NCBI GenBank assembly: GCA_022548915.1 | Contig: JAKZES010000019.1 | Location: 20,343-84,342, forward strand | DNA length: 64,000 bases | DNA from: Verrucomicrobiaceae bacterium E54 | Lineage (GTDB): Bacteria > Verrucomicrobiota > Verrucomicrobiia > Verrucomicrobiales > Akkermansiaceae | Reading direction: 5' to 3' | Part shown: positions 46,087 through 56,128 of the stretch, one piece after another | Layout of the letters: each line of letters starts with the position of its first letter | Position numbering within the stretch: position 1 is the stretch's first letter | Made by a program: the position numbers and the translations under genes | Notes under the pieces: model-generated | Seen by the model: the letters and a program-made list of their open reading frames with translations, nothing else | Told to the model about the DNA's origin: nothing | Databases searched by the model: none

Positions 46087-49000
46087 ATGAAGTTGTCCGG
46101 TGCCTCATTTCTCCACCGCCTGCAATATGTTGGTCTTGGTGCGATGGCTCTGTTGAGTCCGATCGCGGGGGCGGTCGACATCTTGATCAACAGCGGGGAT
46201 GGGACGATCCGGGATGAGAACGGTTTGGACCACGACTTCGGCGAAAGCCTTCACGCAATCAATCGTCGGGGCGACCAGACGCTTGAGGTGGTGATCCGCG
46301 GCGACCTGCATCTTGCCGCGGGGGATTCCCTGCGCGGGGTGGGACCGTATCCGGTGGAGATTCGTGTCGGCAACGACGTGCGGATCGATCCGGGGGCGAC
46401 GGTGAACTTTTCCGCGATCGACTCGGAGCCGGGTGCGGGTGGTGGAGCGGGGGTTTCCGGAGGTCGTGGTGGGCGAGGTGGAACCGGGGGCAAGGGCGGA
46501 CTCGGCGGGTTTTTGGGAATTGGTGGCCTGGGCGGTGCCTCAGTGCCGGTCCTCCAGTCGCCGGTCAAGGTGACGACCCCGGGATTGCCCGCGGCGAGGG
46601 GCCTGTCCGGCTTCGACGGCACGGCCGGGTCGAGCGGTTCTGCCGGCGGCGAGGGCCGCCGGGGCCGTGCGGGGTTCAATGCGCGCGGCTCGGGCGGCGG
46701 TGTGGGTGGGGACGCGGGCAGCCCCGAGGCCCCGGCCCGTCCCGGAGGCACCGGAGGCGACGCTGGTGAACTCGCGGGTTATCCGCCGAAGATCTGGTTT
46801 CAGGGTGAAGCCATCCGGGTCTTCTTTTTCGGCGAGGCGAGCCGCGACGAGGAAACCTTTCGCAATCTGTTTTTCAATGGGAACGACGGCGTGGACGGCG
46901 TATCGGCCGAGGACGAGCCACCGGCCGCGAATGGCGCCGGAAGCGACGGCGATTCCGGTGTCAACAGCGGCGACGACTGGGTCTTGAGCGGCGGAAATGC
47001 CGGTGGGTCCGGTGCCGGGGGCGGCGGCGGCCCGGGCGGTCCCGGCGGCGGAGGTGGCGGTTCGGGTGCCGGGGGGCAGGGCGAGTGGATCGAGCCGATC
47101 CCGACCTCGCTCTTCGGGATCATCGGAGCCGGGGTGAAGTCGCTGAAGGACCTCGTCCAGCACTACCTCGATCGGAAGAAGGAAAAGGACGAGACGGACA
47201 CCAAGAAGTTTCCCTCGATCGAGCTGGGTGCGACCGGTGGCATGGGCGGCTTCGGGGGTCGCGGCGGAGATGGCGGCAAGGGCGGGCACGGTGGCACTGG
47301 TGGCGCGAGTGGAGCCGGCGGCGGGGCGCTGCGGCTGGTGGCGGGTGGAACGATTTTCTTCGACGGCGCGATTCAAGCGAACGGTGGCGACGGCGCAACG
47401 GGTGCCGCGGGAACCACCGAAAACTCGCTTCCCCCCCGCGGGCTCGGCCTGGAGGGCTTGGATCCAGCCCCGGGCGTGAGCGTGGGGAGTGCGATTTCAT
47501 TTGCCCTGGGCAACACTCCGAACGCCGGCCGCGGAGGCGACGGGGGTGATGGAGGCTCCGGGGGGCTGGGTGGCACGGGCAGTCCGGGCGGCAAGGGCGC
47601 CGGCGGGGCGGGTGGCACGGTCATCATCGAGGGCACCCAGGTGAAGGGAAGCGGCTCGATCGGCCTTCTCGGTGGGAATCAGGACGATGTCGAAACGATC
47701 GGCGGCGGTGGCCGGCTTTTCATCGGCACCAACCAGGTGACGCCGGGAACGCCTGCCGGAGAGTTTGCGGATGAGCCTGGCGAGTTCCAAGTGACGCCGG
47801 CGGTGGTGGGCAGCACGACGCGGGAGGGAACGATGGCCGCCAACCCCTATCTGCGGGGGAGCCCGCTGACCCCGACGATTCCCGGTTTGATCGGTGGAGC
47901 CGAGGCCTTCGGGTTGATTTCCGACCCGGCGGCACCGAGCGATGCCTTCGAGGCGGACCAGTTCACGGTCATGCTGCCGCCGCCCGGGGGCGGGGCGAAG
48001 GAATCGAAGACGCTGAAGCAGTGGGCCGAGGACTACGCGGCGGTGGATCCCGAGAATGAACAGGGGGCCGTGGTGGCCGCCGTGCGACTCGACGAGGCAC
48101 CCGATCTGATCGCGACGGAGTTAGGCCTGAGTGTCGACTTTCCCGGTTATGACTGGGTCTTCGTGTTCAACCCCCGCAGCTCGGAACTGGTCGATGTGCG
48201 TTTTGGTCTGAACGAGGTTGTCCTGCCGCTGACCCCGTCGGAGACCACTCCGAAGCACGCAGCCACGCTGCGTGAGGGTGGCTATCTCAACGACCCCGAC
48301 TTCGGGGGCGCGGGCGATGTCATCAACGGCCAGTTCGTGGCCGGCCAGTTCGACGTCTTCGTGATCCTCGTCCCCGAGGACGACTCTGCCCGTGGCCTGA
48401 ATCTGGCGATGTCCGCCACGGCGGTGCCGAATGGTGGCGGCAGCCCGGTCGTTTACAGCAAGGAGATCGAGCAGTTCGCCAACGACGACCTGATGGTGAT
48501 CACCTTTGACCCCGACATTCCGGTCTATCAGGCGACCTGGGCGGACCCGACGAGTTCGGGAAACTGGAGCAATGCCGGCAACTGGAACGTCACCCTCGAT
48601 GGCGGCGGAAGTTTCAACGACTACCCGAACAACAGCACGGTCGAAGCCTACAACGTCAGCATCGGTCCGGGCCTGCTGCTCGACGTCGATCAGGACGTCT
48701 CGGTGACCATCGACCGGCTTGAGATCGGCGACGACACCCGGCTCTTCATCCAGGACGGCCGCAGCCTTGAGATCGAAAAATTCTACGTGCGCGAACAGGC
48801 CGGGGTGATTACCAATGACGGCCTGATCCGCTTGCTCGGCAATACCGCGCCGACCGAGTTGAGGTTCACCGGCGACGGCCAGGTCCTGACCGGTAGCGGC
48901 ACGCTCTCGACCACGGCGTCGTCGTTCAACGTGATCTCCGGTGACAGCTTGCTGCAGGAAAGCGGCCACACCATTCTCGGACACGGGCAGCTCGGCGCGA

Positions 49001-52000
49001 ACCAGCTGGAAATCGTGAACCGCGGGACGATTCTGAGTGGTCCTGCCGACCCGCGCTCGCCCTTGACGATCGATCCGGCGGGTGATGGCGACCGCAGCCT
49101 GCCGAGCTTCATTCTGGAAGGGGCGGATGCGAAGCTCCAGGTCTCCGGCTGGCCCTTTGCCTCACCAGGTCTTTCCTCGGAGTTGGTGCTGAAAGACGGC
49201 TACTTCCGCATCGACCCCGCATCGACCTTCGGCTTCGAGCCGGCCGGGCAGATCGACGAGCAGATCCTGACCCTCGACCGCAGTCGGCTCGAGCGGGAGG
49301 ACGCGGCTTTCATCGACTCGCAGCCGGTGGTCGGCGATGCCATCGCCCTGGCGGCCGACCTTCCCCAGCGCACGATCCGGATCATCGGCGATCCGGTGGC
49401 CACCGATGACGAGGTGGTGCTGACGCGGGCAAACCTGCGGACGACCGGGGGTGGCTATCTCGAGATCAACGACGTCGACCTGCGGCTCGACGGCAGCTCG
49501 ATCAAGCTGCAGGAGACCGGGCAGAACGGCTATGGATTCGCCCCTTCCACCGTGGCCCGTGCGACGGTCGACAACGGGGGCGTTTTCGGCGGACTGCTGA
49601 CTTATGATCGCAGCGATCTCCAGCCGGGCGACCTGCTGGGCCTTCTGCCCTGCGACATCGACCAGGCGAGCCTCGAGCTCGACAATCCTGTCACCGGCAA
49701 CCTTCTGGCTGACGATTACCTTCAATATCAATACTTGCTGCGGCTCCAGGGAGCCAATGTTCGCCTCGGAGATCTCAGAATCGACGGTTGTTATCGCTTC
49801 GATCCCTTCCTTGAGCAGAAGCGCCTTCTTGCAGGCGACAATGTCTATGAGTTTGTCGAGTCGCGTGACCTGCTGACGGTCGATTCTCACGCCGACTCGC
49901 TGACGCTGTCGGGGGTGATCGATCACAACGGGCTGCTCCTCGCTTACTTCGACACCACCGAGCTGTTGCTGGACGGAAATGTCGAGTTGATCGGCGAGGG
50001 CGGATGGAAGTTCCGGATGACCAACGAGTCGGATCCGCGTCTCATGCACGTCACGCGCTTCAAGGGTGTCCCGGATCTGCCGGTGGACGAAAGAGAGACG
50101 CTCACGATCGGTGCCGGACAGGTGATGCATCGGGCGGGTTTCGACAGCGACGGATTGTTCGTGGAGAACGAAGGGCTGCTGCTGAGGGCCTCGGTCAGCT
50201 ACGACGACAACAGCATCCCGGGGACGGGTGATCCCGGCTACGCGGCGGCCGTCGAGGCGGTCAAGGCACAGCCGATCTTTTCGAATCGGGGAGTGATCCA
50301 GCCGGACGGCATCTTCGGCGGGGGCACCATGGACAACCAGGGCGGCGTGATCGCCCTCGGGGGAGCGATCGGCGCGTCCTCGCTTTCGGAAGACATCGAC
50401 ACCCGCATGGAAAATCTCCGGATCGAGGGCGGGCTGGTTTCGCCCGGTCTCCACTATCGCGACACCGATCGGGACTACCTCGCGGGCTCGAAGCCTGCAA
50501 GGGTGGTGATGACCAACGTGGACTTCGTCGACGTGCGCTTCGAGAGCGAGTTGTTCGTTCCGCGGAGCGCGGAAAGTTTCTTCGATCTGTTGATCAATGG
50601 TTCGTTCGACGGAGAGCTCAATGCCGGGGCGGGAGCCTTCGATGTCAGGACCGGTGGGACCGGCATCCTGCTTGAGAACGTGACGCTCGGCACCCACGTC
50701 GCCTCCGGGAGAATCGCCGTGGCCGGCAAGCTGGTGATCGAGGAGGGCGTGGCCGTGATGTTGCAGCAACTGGACCTGATCGATGACGACTACGAGATCG
50801 AGTTCCCCGACGAGTCGGACTACGAAGGACCCGATGATCCGAGATCGAGCCTGGCGCTGAGCGGCCTGTGGGGAAACCCGGGCAGCCGTTTCACCGTGCC
50901 AGCCGGTCTCGACTTCTTCGCTTCCGGGGCGATTGGTCAGGACCGTGTGGTGCTCGAACTGGAGGAAGGCGCCCTGGTAAAACCGATTCCTGACTTCCTC
51001 GGCGGTGGGATCACCCTGAATCCGCCAGGAGACATGAATGCCGCCGCCCCGGGGCTGGTGAACCGTGGCACGATCACCGCCTACGACTCCTACGAATTTG
51101 TGGACGATTTCGGCACCATCACCGGCTACGACACCGAGATCGATCTGAACCTGATCGGGGGCTTCTACGACAACACCGACGGCATCATCGAGTTCGGGAG
51201 CATCCTGCCGGGGCAGATCAGCGACGCGCGGATCGTGGGGGGCGTCCTCCGCGGCCGGGTTCCCGGGACGGTGGTGAACATCTCGAACTCGGTGCTGAGG
51301 GACGTGCGGGTTGAGAACATCACCTTCGTCGGCGATTACACCATCGAAGAGGGCCGCTATTTGAATGACGATGCGGATGCCGAGACCATCACCGGTGACG
51401 TGACCTTCGCGGGCATGACCCGCCTCGAGCGCTCGGCGAGCTGGACCTCGACCACCGGCTACGACTTCGTCTTCGACCGCGGTCCCGACTTCGGTGGAAA
51501 TCCCGCGGACGCGATCAGCATCGGGGCGGATGTCAGGGTGCAGTTTGCCAGCGCCACGCCGGAGGTCTTCGCGCTGAGCAACCTGCGCAATGCCGGGCTG
51601 ATCGAGACGCCGCATGCCTTTGAAATCACCTCTCCAACCTTCACCGGCAGCCAGACTCTCGGGTCCGATGAGCAGATCTTCTTCGATCCCGAAAGCGTGT
51701 CGCTGGTTTCCCTCGAGGAACTCGGTGAACTCGGTGCTGGAGAAACGCTCGCTCCGGAGTCGAGCGGCAAGATCGAGAACACAGGCACGATCGAGAGCGC
51801 CGGCACGATCCGGATCGACTCGACGGCTCTCGACAACCGGACCGGCGAGATCATCGCCAATTCCTCGCTCCGGATCATTGACTCCATCGTGGAGAACGAG
51901 GGAGGCGTCCTCGCCAGCCCGAACCCCAATGAAGCGGGCGGCGAGAGGATCGAGATCTACAGTTCGGTCATCAACGGGGGCGTGCTGGCCACCCACCCGG

Positions 52001-54765
52001 ACAACACCGCCAAGGCGGGGACCATCGAGCTTCTCGGACAACATCCGGACGGGCCGGCATTCGGCGGAGCGAACCGGACGGCCATAGTCGATGTCGAGAT
52101 GTCGGCCGAATTTCTCAGCATCGGGAACGGAGCCACGCTCTGGTGTCTCGGCAGCGTGACCGGGCCGTCTTTTGTGGACGCCTTCGGGGCGATCCGCGTC
52201 ACGGGGACCTTTGAAGCCGTCTCGATCGAGCCCGGCGACTGGGACCTCGAGATGGATGGCGGCACCCTGTTGGCAAGCGCGACCACCTCGGGCACGGTCA
52301 GCGGAAGCGGCACCATCGAGGATCTTAATCTCGATAGCGGAAGCGTGATCCGACCGGTTCTGCGCGGGGTGAATGACCATGATCACCTCGACATCACCAC
52401 CGGATTCTACAGCGAGGCGGTCGTCGAGCCCGTCCTTGCGGACGGCTTCCGGCCGTCTTACGGCGACGTGTTCACCATCCTCACGGCACCGGATAGCATC
52501 TTCGATGCCGAGGGTATGAGCGGCTCGCGGGTGTTCATGGCGGGGGGAGGATCCTTCGCGGTTTACTTCGGCGATGAGTACATGACCAACAGTGGTGACC
52601 TTTTCCCCAATCCCCATGATCCGGCCAGCATCGTGCTCGCGGACTATCAGGGGCCCACGCCCATTCACTACGTCGCGCAGGGTTCCGCCGGCCTGGGCGA
52701 CGGCACCAGCTGGGAGGATGCCTTCCCCGACCTTCAGGCAGCGATCGCGATCGCCCAGCCCGGCGAGGAAATCTGGGTGGCGGCAGGCATCTATGTTCCC
52801 GGAACGCAGCGCAGCGACTCCTTCGTCCTCAACCCCGGCGTGCGGATCTACGGGGGCTTCCCCGCGGGTGGAGGCCGCTGGTCGAGCCGCAATCCGGATC
52901 CCGCAAGCAATGGCACCGTGCTCTCCGGGGAAATCGGTGCGGCGACGATCTCCGACAACTGCCATCACATCATCGACGCGCGTTCGGCGGATCTCGACTC
53001 GCTGCTCGATGGTTTCACCCTGACCGGCGGCAATGCCGACGCCAGTGGCGGAGATTCGTTGGGAGCCGGCATCACCGTGGGACGCCGCTCGCCGAGCTTC
53101 TCCAACCTGCTGATCAAGGAAAACCGGGCGAAATACGGCGGGGCCTACCACTCCAACGTCAACCTCGGCTTGGCGATGTACCTGGACTTTGACGAGAACC
53201 CGGCGTCGAACGGAACCGTCGTCGCCGACCGTTCCGGCAATGGGCGTTCGGCGACGCTCGTCAACAACAACGGCACGGCCAACAAGTCGGTGGCCGGACC
53301 GGTCGGCCGGGCGCTGAATTTCGACGGCAACGACCGGGTGAACGGATCGGCCTTCGACATCTCCAATACCTTCACCATCGCCCTGTGGGTGAACCCCACG
53401 ACCACCAGCAATGCCCAGGCTTTCATCGGCAAGCACGACAGCAACGGTGGAAACCAGGTTCTCTTCGGCTTCTACGATTCGGGCTACCATTTCCGGATCC
53501 GGGGTGACGCCCACACGGCGGGGACACCGACGACGGGCTGGCAGCACCTCGCGGTGGTTGGCAGGGACCTGGGCAACGGCACCACCGATGTCACGGTCTA
53601 CCGGAACGGCGTGGTAATCTGGAATCACATCATCCTCGCGACCGTGGGCAATGTCGGTGGCGGCCTCGGCTGGGCCATCGGTCAGGAATACGACACGGGC
53701 GGCCCTGTGACGTCCGACTTCCTGACCGGGCAGCTCGACGAGATCAGCATTTGGAACGGAAACCTCTCGGCAGTCGAGGTGGCGGACCTCTACCAGCAGA
53801 CCCGCCGGGCCGACGACCTCTCCGCGGACGCGAATGGCTCGGTCACTTTTACCAACGTGTCATTTGTCGACAATGTCAGCGATATTGCGGGCGGCTCGGG
53901 TGGCGCGGTCTACCTCACCAACGGCGCCAGTCCGGCCTTCATCAACTGTCTCTTTGCCGGCAACTCGGCCCCGCAGGGCGGGGCGGTCCGGGGCTTCAAC
54001 TCGGATCCACAGTTCATCAACTGCACCTTTGCCGCCAACAACTCACCCATCGGGTCGGCCATCTACGGGGACGCCAGTACGAACCCGCTGATGAGGAACT
54101 GCATCGTCTGGGGGAACACCGGAGGCATCGTCCTGGATACCGACCCGCTCGATGCCGGCAGTCTCAACAACCTGATCGAGGGCGGCTACGCGCCGCTGCC
54201 GGGCGCGGTGGTTTCGACCGAGGACCCGCAATTCGTCGCGGCGGACGACTTCCGCCTGATGCCCGGATCCCCCGCCCTGGAACTCGGTGACGCTGCGTCG
54301 AACCCCTCGGAGTTCGACCTCGCCGGGAAGGTCCGGATTCAGGGAACCGCGATCGACCTCGGTGCCTACGAGGGGGCGCTGATGACCTTCGCGACCCTCC
54401 ATCCGCTGCTCGACCCTGCACTCGACGCGAACGGCAACGGCCGCAGCAACTTCGAGGACTACGCGGCGGGCTTCGACCCCACCGCTGCCTTTGACGTCAC
54501 GCTCCACTCGGCATCGCTTCTCCGCAGCGATGGCTCGTGGTTCTTCACCCACCCGGTGCGTCTCACAGGCGAGGATGTGGTGATTTCCTACGAGTCCTCG
54601 TCAACCTTGTCGGGCTTCACGCCGATGGTCGAGGGAGTGGACTATGAAGTGATCGGCAGCGTGCCGATCGATGGCACGCGCGAAGAAGTCGTGATCCGCC
54701 TGCTCGACGAGCAGTTGGGTGCGCAGCGGAAGTTCTTCCGCCGAAGGTTCGTGGGGGCGCCGTAG
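46087..54765 (+). CDS. Giant secreted Gly-rich beta-helix surface protein with LamG-like domain
   Basis: At 2892 aa this is by far the largest gene. A signal peptide ends near residue 29 (LGAMALLSPIAGA). Residues about 116-520 are Gly-rich (GGRGGRGGTGGKGGLGG and similar), broken by charged stretches. Up to about 2190 follows a long repeating beta-helix-like region with many N-x-G-x-I steps (GLVNRGTITAY, SNRGVIQPDG, VENEGGVLAS). From about 2190 a Pmp-like helix repeat starts (HYVAQGSAGLGDGTSWEDAF), interrupted by a LamG/ConA-like domain at about 2358-2570 (FTIALWVNPTTTSNAQAFIG), then resumes. The end has a type-3-repeat-like LDANGNGRSNFEDYAAGFDP and a basic tail FFRRRFVGAP. It is probably a cell-surface or secreted adhesin. 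Confidence 0.85.
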   Translation: MKLSGASFLHRLQYVGLGAMALLSPIAGAVDILINSGDGTIRDENGLDHDFGESLHAINRRGDQTLEVVIRGDLHLAAGDSLRGVGPYPVEIRVGNDVRIDPGATVNFSAIDSEPGAGGGAGVSGGRGGRGGTGGKGGLGGFLGIGGLGGASVPVLQSPVKVTTPGLPAARGLSGFDGTAGSSGSAGGEGRRGRAGFNARGSGGGVGGDAGSPEAPARPGGTGGDAGELAGYPPKIWFQGEAIRVFFFGEASRDEETFRNLFFNGNDGVDGVSAEDEPPAANGAGSDGDSGVNSGDDWVLSGGNAGGSGAGGGGGPGGPGGGGGGSGAGGQGEWIEPIPTSLFGIIGAGVKSLKDLVQHYLDRKKEKDETDTKKFPSIELGATGGMGGFGGRGGDGGKGGHGGTGGASGAGGGALRLVAGGTIFFDGAIQANGGDGATGAAGTTENSLPPRGLGLEGLDPAPGVSVGSAISFALGNTPNAGRGGDGGDGGSGGLGGTGSPGGKGAGGAGGTVIIEGTQVKGSGSIGLLGGNQDDVETIGGGGRLFIGTNQVTPGTPAGEFADEPGEFQVTPAVVGSTTREGTMAANPYLRGSPLTPTIPGLIGGAEAFGLISDPAAPSDAFEADQFTVMLPPPGGGAKESKTLKQWAEDYAAVDPENEQGAVVAAVRLDEAPDLIATELGLSVDFPGYDWVFVFNPRSSELVDVRFGLNEVVLPLTPSETTPKHAATLREGGYLNDPDFGGAGDVINGQFVAGQFDVFVILVPEDDSARGLNLAMSATAVPNGGGSPVVYSKEIEQFANDDLMVITFDPDIPVYQATWADPTSSGNWSNAGNWNVTLDGGGSFNDYPNNSTVEAYNVSIGPGLLLDVDQDVSVTIDRLEIGDDTRLFIQDGRSLEIEKFYVREQAGVITNDGLIRLLGNTAPTELRFTGDGQVLTGSGTLSTTASSFNVISGDSLLQESGHTILGHGQLGANQLEIVNRGTILSGPADPRSPLTIDPAGDGDRSLPSFILEGADAKLQVSGWPFASPGLSSELVLKDGYFRIDPASTFGFEPAGQIDEQILTLDRSRLEREDAAFIDSQPVVGDAIALAADLPQRTIRIIGDPVATDDEVVLTRANLRTTGGGYLEINDVDLRLDGSSIKLQETGQNGYGFAPSTVARATVDNGGVFGGLLTYDRSDLQPGDLLGLLPCDIDQASLELDNPVTGNLLADDYLQYQYLLRLQGANVRLGDLRIDGCYRFDPFLEQKRLLAGDNVYEFVESRDLLTVDSHADSLTLSGVIDHNGLLLAYFDTTELLLDGNVELIGEGGWKFRMTNESDPRLMHVTRFKGVPDLPVDERETLTIGAGQVMHRAGFDSDGLFVENEGLLLRASVSYDDNSIPGTGDPGYAAAVEAVKAQPIFSNRGVIQPDGIFGGGTMDNQGGVIALGGAIGASSLSEDIDTRMENLRIEGGLVSPGLHYRDTDRDYLAGSKPARVVMTNVDFVDVRFESELFVPRSAESFFDLLINGSFDGELNAGAGAFDVRTGGTGILLENVTLGTHVASGRIAVAGKLVIEEGVAVMLQQLDLIDDDYEIEFPDESDYEGPDDPRSSLALSGLWGNPGSRFTVPAGLDFFASGAIGQDRVVLELEEGALVKPIPDFLGGGITLNPPGDMNAAAPGLVNRGTITAYDSYEFVDDFGTITGYDTEIDLNLIGGFYDNTDGIIEFGSILPGQISDARIVGGVLRGRVPGTVVNISNSVLRDVRVENITFVGDYTIEEGRYLNDDADAETITGDVTFAGMTRLERSASWTSTTGYDFVFDRGPDFGGNPADAISIGADVRVQFASATPEVFALSNLRNAGLIETPHAFEITSPTFTGSQTLGSDEQIFFDPESVSLVSLEELGELGAGETLAPESSGKIENTGTIESAGTIRIDSTALDNRTGEIIANSSLRIIDSIVENEGGVLASPNPNEAGGERIEIYSSVINGGVLATHPDNTAKAGTIELLGQHPDGPAFGGANRTAIVDVEMSAEFLSIGNGATLWCLGSVTGPSFVDAFGAIRVTGTFEAVSIEPGDWDLEMDGGTLLASATTSGTVSGSGTIEDLNLDSGSVIRPVLRGVNDHDHLDITTGFYSEAVVEPVLADGFRPSYGDVFTILTAPDSIFDAEGMSGSRVFMAGGGSFAVYFGDEYMTNSGDLFPNPHDPASIVLADYQGPTPIHYVAQGSAGLGDGTSWEDAFPDLQAAIAIAQPGEEIWVAAGIYVPGTQRSDSFVLNPGVRIYGGFPAGGGRWSSRNPDPASNGTVLSGEIGAATISDNCHHIIDARSADLDSLLDGFTLTGGNADASGGDSLGAGITVGRRSPSFSNLLIKENRAKYGGAYHSNVNLGLAMYLDFDENPASNGTVVADRSGNGRSATLVNNNGTANKSVAGPVGRALNFDGNDRVNGSAFDISNTFTIALWVNPTTTSNAQAFIGKHDSNGGNQVLFGFYDSGYHFRIRGDAHTAGTPTTGWQHLAVVGRDLGNGTTDVTVYRNGVVIWNHIILATVGNVGGGLGWAIGQEYDTGGPVTSDFLTGQLDEISIWNGNLSAVEVADLYQQTRRADDLSADANGSVTFTNVSFVDNVSDIAGGSGGAVYLTNGASPAFINCLFAGNSAPQGGAVRGFNSDPQFINCTFAANNSPIGSAIYGDASTNPLMRNCIVWGNTGGIVLDTDPLDAGSLNNLIEGGYAPLPGAVVSTEDPQFVAADDFRLMPGSPALELGDAASNPSEFDLAGKVRIQGTAIDLGAYEGALMTFATLHPLLDPALDANGNGRSNFEDYAAGFDPTAAFDVTLHSASLLRSDGSWFFTHPVRLTGEDVVISYESSSTLSGFTPMVEGVDYEVIGSVPIDGTREEVVIRLLDEQLGAQRKFFRRRFVGAP

Positions 54766-54962
54766 CGAGTGGACACCTCGCGGCCAGGAAGTGGGGTGGC
54801 GCTTCGCGGGGCGCTGACTGCGGGGTGTTTGTATGGGGCTACGCTCGGAGCATGCGCTGGGCTGGAATCTTTCCGCCGAGGATCAAGGTCCGATCCGCAT
54901 GGTCTTAGCCTTCATGGAGCTTTCTCCGGGATAAACCGTGGGGGCTGCTCGGTGATGGGTTG

Positions 54963-55014
54963 AAATGGATGGAATTGGAGAATAAATGGATGGAATTGGA
55001 TGTAAATGGAGGTA
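54963..55014. repeat. Tandem direct repeat before fic
   Basis: AAATGGATGGAATTGGA occurs twice (54963-54979 and 54984-55000), 21 bp apart, and a third partial copy AAATGGAGGTA starts at 55004. The sequence is AT-rich and lies 17-67 bp before the Fic start, so it may bind a regulator on one DNA face (two helical turns). No known operator was matched. Confidence 0.75.
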
Positions 55015-55030
55015 GGATGCCCGCCATCCG

Positions 55031-56080
55031 ATGCTCCCTCCCCGCTTCCAGCCCTCCAACGAAATTCTCCGCCTGATCGCGTCGATCGACGAATTCAAAG
55101 GGGAGTGGCGGGTCGTTGAGAACATCCAGCCCGAGAGGCTGACCTCACTGCGCCGGGTGGCGACCATCGAGAGCATTGGATCCTCCACCCGGATCGAGGG
55201 AGCGAGGCTCAGCGATCGCGAGGTCGAGGCGTTACTCGGCAAACTTCAGTCGGAGTCGTTCCGTTCCCGCGACGAGGAGGAGGTCGCCGGATACGCCCAC
55301 GTGATGGAGACAATCCAGGCGTCGTGGGCGGACATGCCGGTGACCGAGGGTGTCGTCCTCCAGCTTCATCGGGACCTGCTTCGCTACAGCAGCAAGGACG
55401 AGAGGCACCGCGGCGGGTGGAAGACCCTGCCGAACCATGTCGCAGCCATCGGCCCGGATGGCCAGCAGATCGGCATCGTCTTCGAGACCGCAACCCCATT
55501 CGATACCCCGCGGCTGATGCAGGAGCTGTTCGAGTGGCTGGCCGGAGAAGAACGCGAGCCGGTGCTGCACCCGCTGCTGCGAATCGCCGTTTTCAACGTG
55601 GTGTTCCTTGCGATCCATCCCTTCCAGGACGGGAACGGACGGCTATCCCGCGCGCTGACCAACCTGCTGCTGCTCCGCAGCGGCTACAGCTTCGTCTCGT
55701 GCAGCTCGCTGGAGAGCGTAATCGAACACAACAAGGAGGCCTACTACCTCGCGCTGCGGCGGACCCAGACGACCCTAGGCAGCAATGACGCCGACTGGGA
55801 ACCGTGGATCCTGTTTTTCCTGCGCTCGATGCATACTCAGGTGGACCGGCTCCGGGAAAAGCTCGGCCCGCGAATCGGGGAGCCAACCGGCCTTTCGCCA
55901 CTTGCCGAACGCCTTGCCGGCCTGCTTCGCGAGCGCGGTGCCTTGTCGGTCGCCGAGGCTGCGGAGGCCACCGGAGCAAACCGCCATACCTTGAAGGGCA
56001 AGTTTGGAGAATTGGTCCAGGCCGGCGTGGCGGAGCTTCACGGCAAGGGTCGGGGTTCGCACTACCGGCCCGCGCGGTGA
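55031..56080 (+). CDS. Fic-domain protein with N-terminal inhibitory motif and wHTH
   Basis: The 349-aa protein AMPylates (transfers AMP from ATP to) target proteins on Ser, Thr or Tyr, or uses a related chemistry. The catalytic motif is HPFQDGNGRLSR (about 196-207), the exact HxFx(D/E)GNGRxxR pattern. An N-terminal SSTRIEG at about 50-56 is the (S/T)xxxE(G/N) inhibitory motif of class II Fic proteins. After the Fic core, residues about 285-349 form a winged-helix (LRERGALSVAEAAEATGANR). Class II proteins are auto-inhibited stand-alone enzymes, so no separate antitoxin is required. Direct repeats in its promoter might be its own operator. Confidence 0.92.
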   Translation: MLPPRFQPSNEILRLIASIDEFKGEWRVVENIQPERLTSLRRVATIESIGSSTRIEGARLSDREVEALLGKLQSESFRSRDEEEVAGYAHVMETIQASWADMPVTEGVVLQLHRDLLRYSSKDERHRGGWKTLPNHVAAIGPDGQQIGIVFETATPFDTPRLMQELFEWLAGEEREPVLHPLLRIAVFNVVFLAIHPFQDGNGRLSRALTNLLLLRSGYSFVSCSSLESVIEHNKEAYYLALRRTQTTLGSNDADWEPWILFFLRSMHTQVDRLREKLGPRIGEPTGLSPLAERLAGLLRERGALSVAEAAEATGANRHTLKGKFGELVQAGVAELHGKGRGSHYRPAR

Positions 56081-56094
56081 TACCCGCCAGCCTT

Positions 56095-56122
56095 CGCCCG
56101 GGCCTCTTCGAAGCCCGGGGCG
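56095..56122. repeat. Palindrome CCCGGGC-CTCTTCGAA-GCCCGGG
   Basis: A near-perfect 9-bp palindrome in the gap between the Fic and GIY-YIG genes (convergent stops). It is closely related to the hairpin attached to tRNA-Tyr (56467-56513), sharing the loop CTCNTCGAA. Confidence 0.75.
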
Positions 56123-56128
56123 ACGGGG

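Noticed and set aside
46436..47640. Gly-rich region of the giant protein as a PE_PGRS or collagen-like protein
   Set aside because: There is no PE domain and no strict G-x-y triplets; the runs are irregular GGxGG blocks.
49162..53628. A 1488-codon open frame on the minus strand opposite the giant gene
   Set aside because: The sense frame has a signal peptide, domains and sensible composition. The antisense one is low-complexity in Arg, Asp, Val and Gly with no recognisable domain, the usual artefact of high GC.
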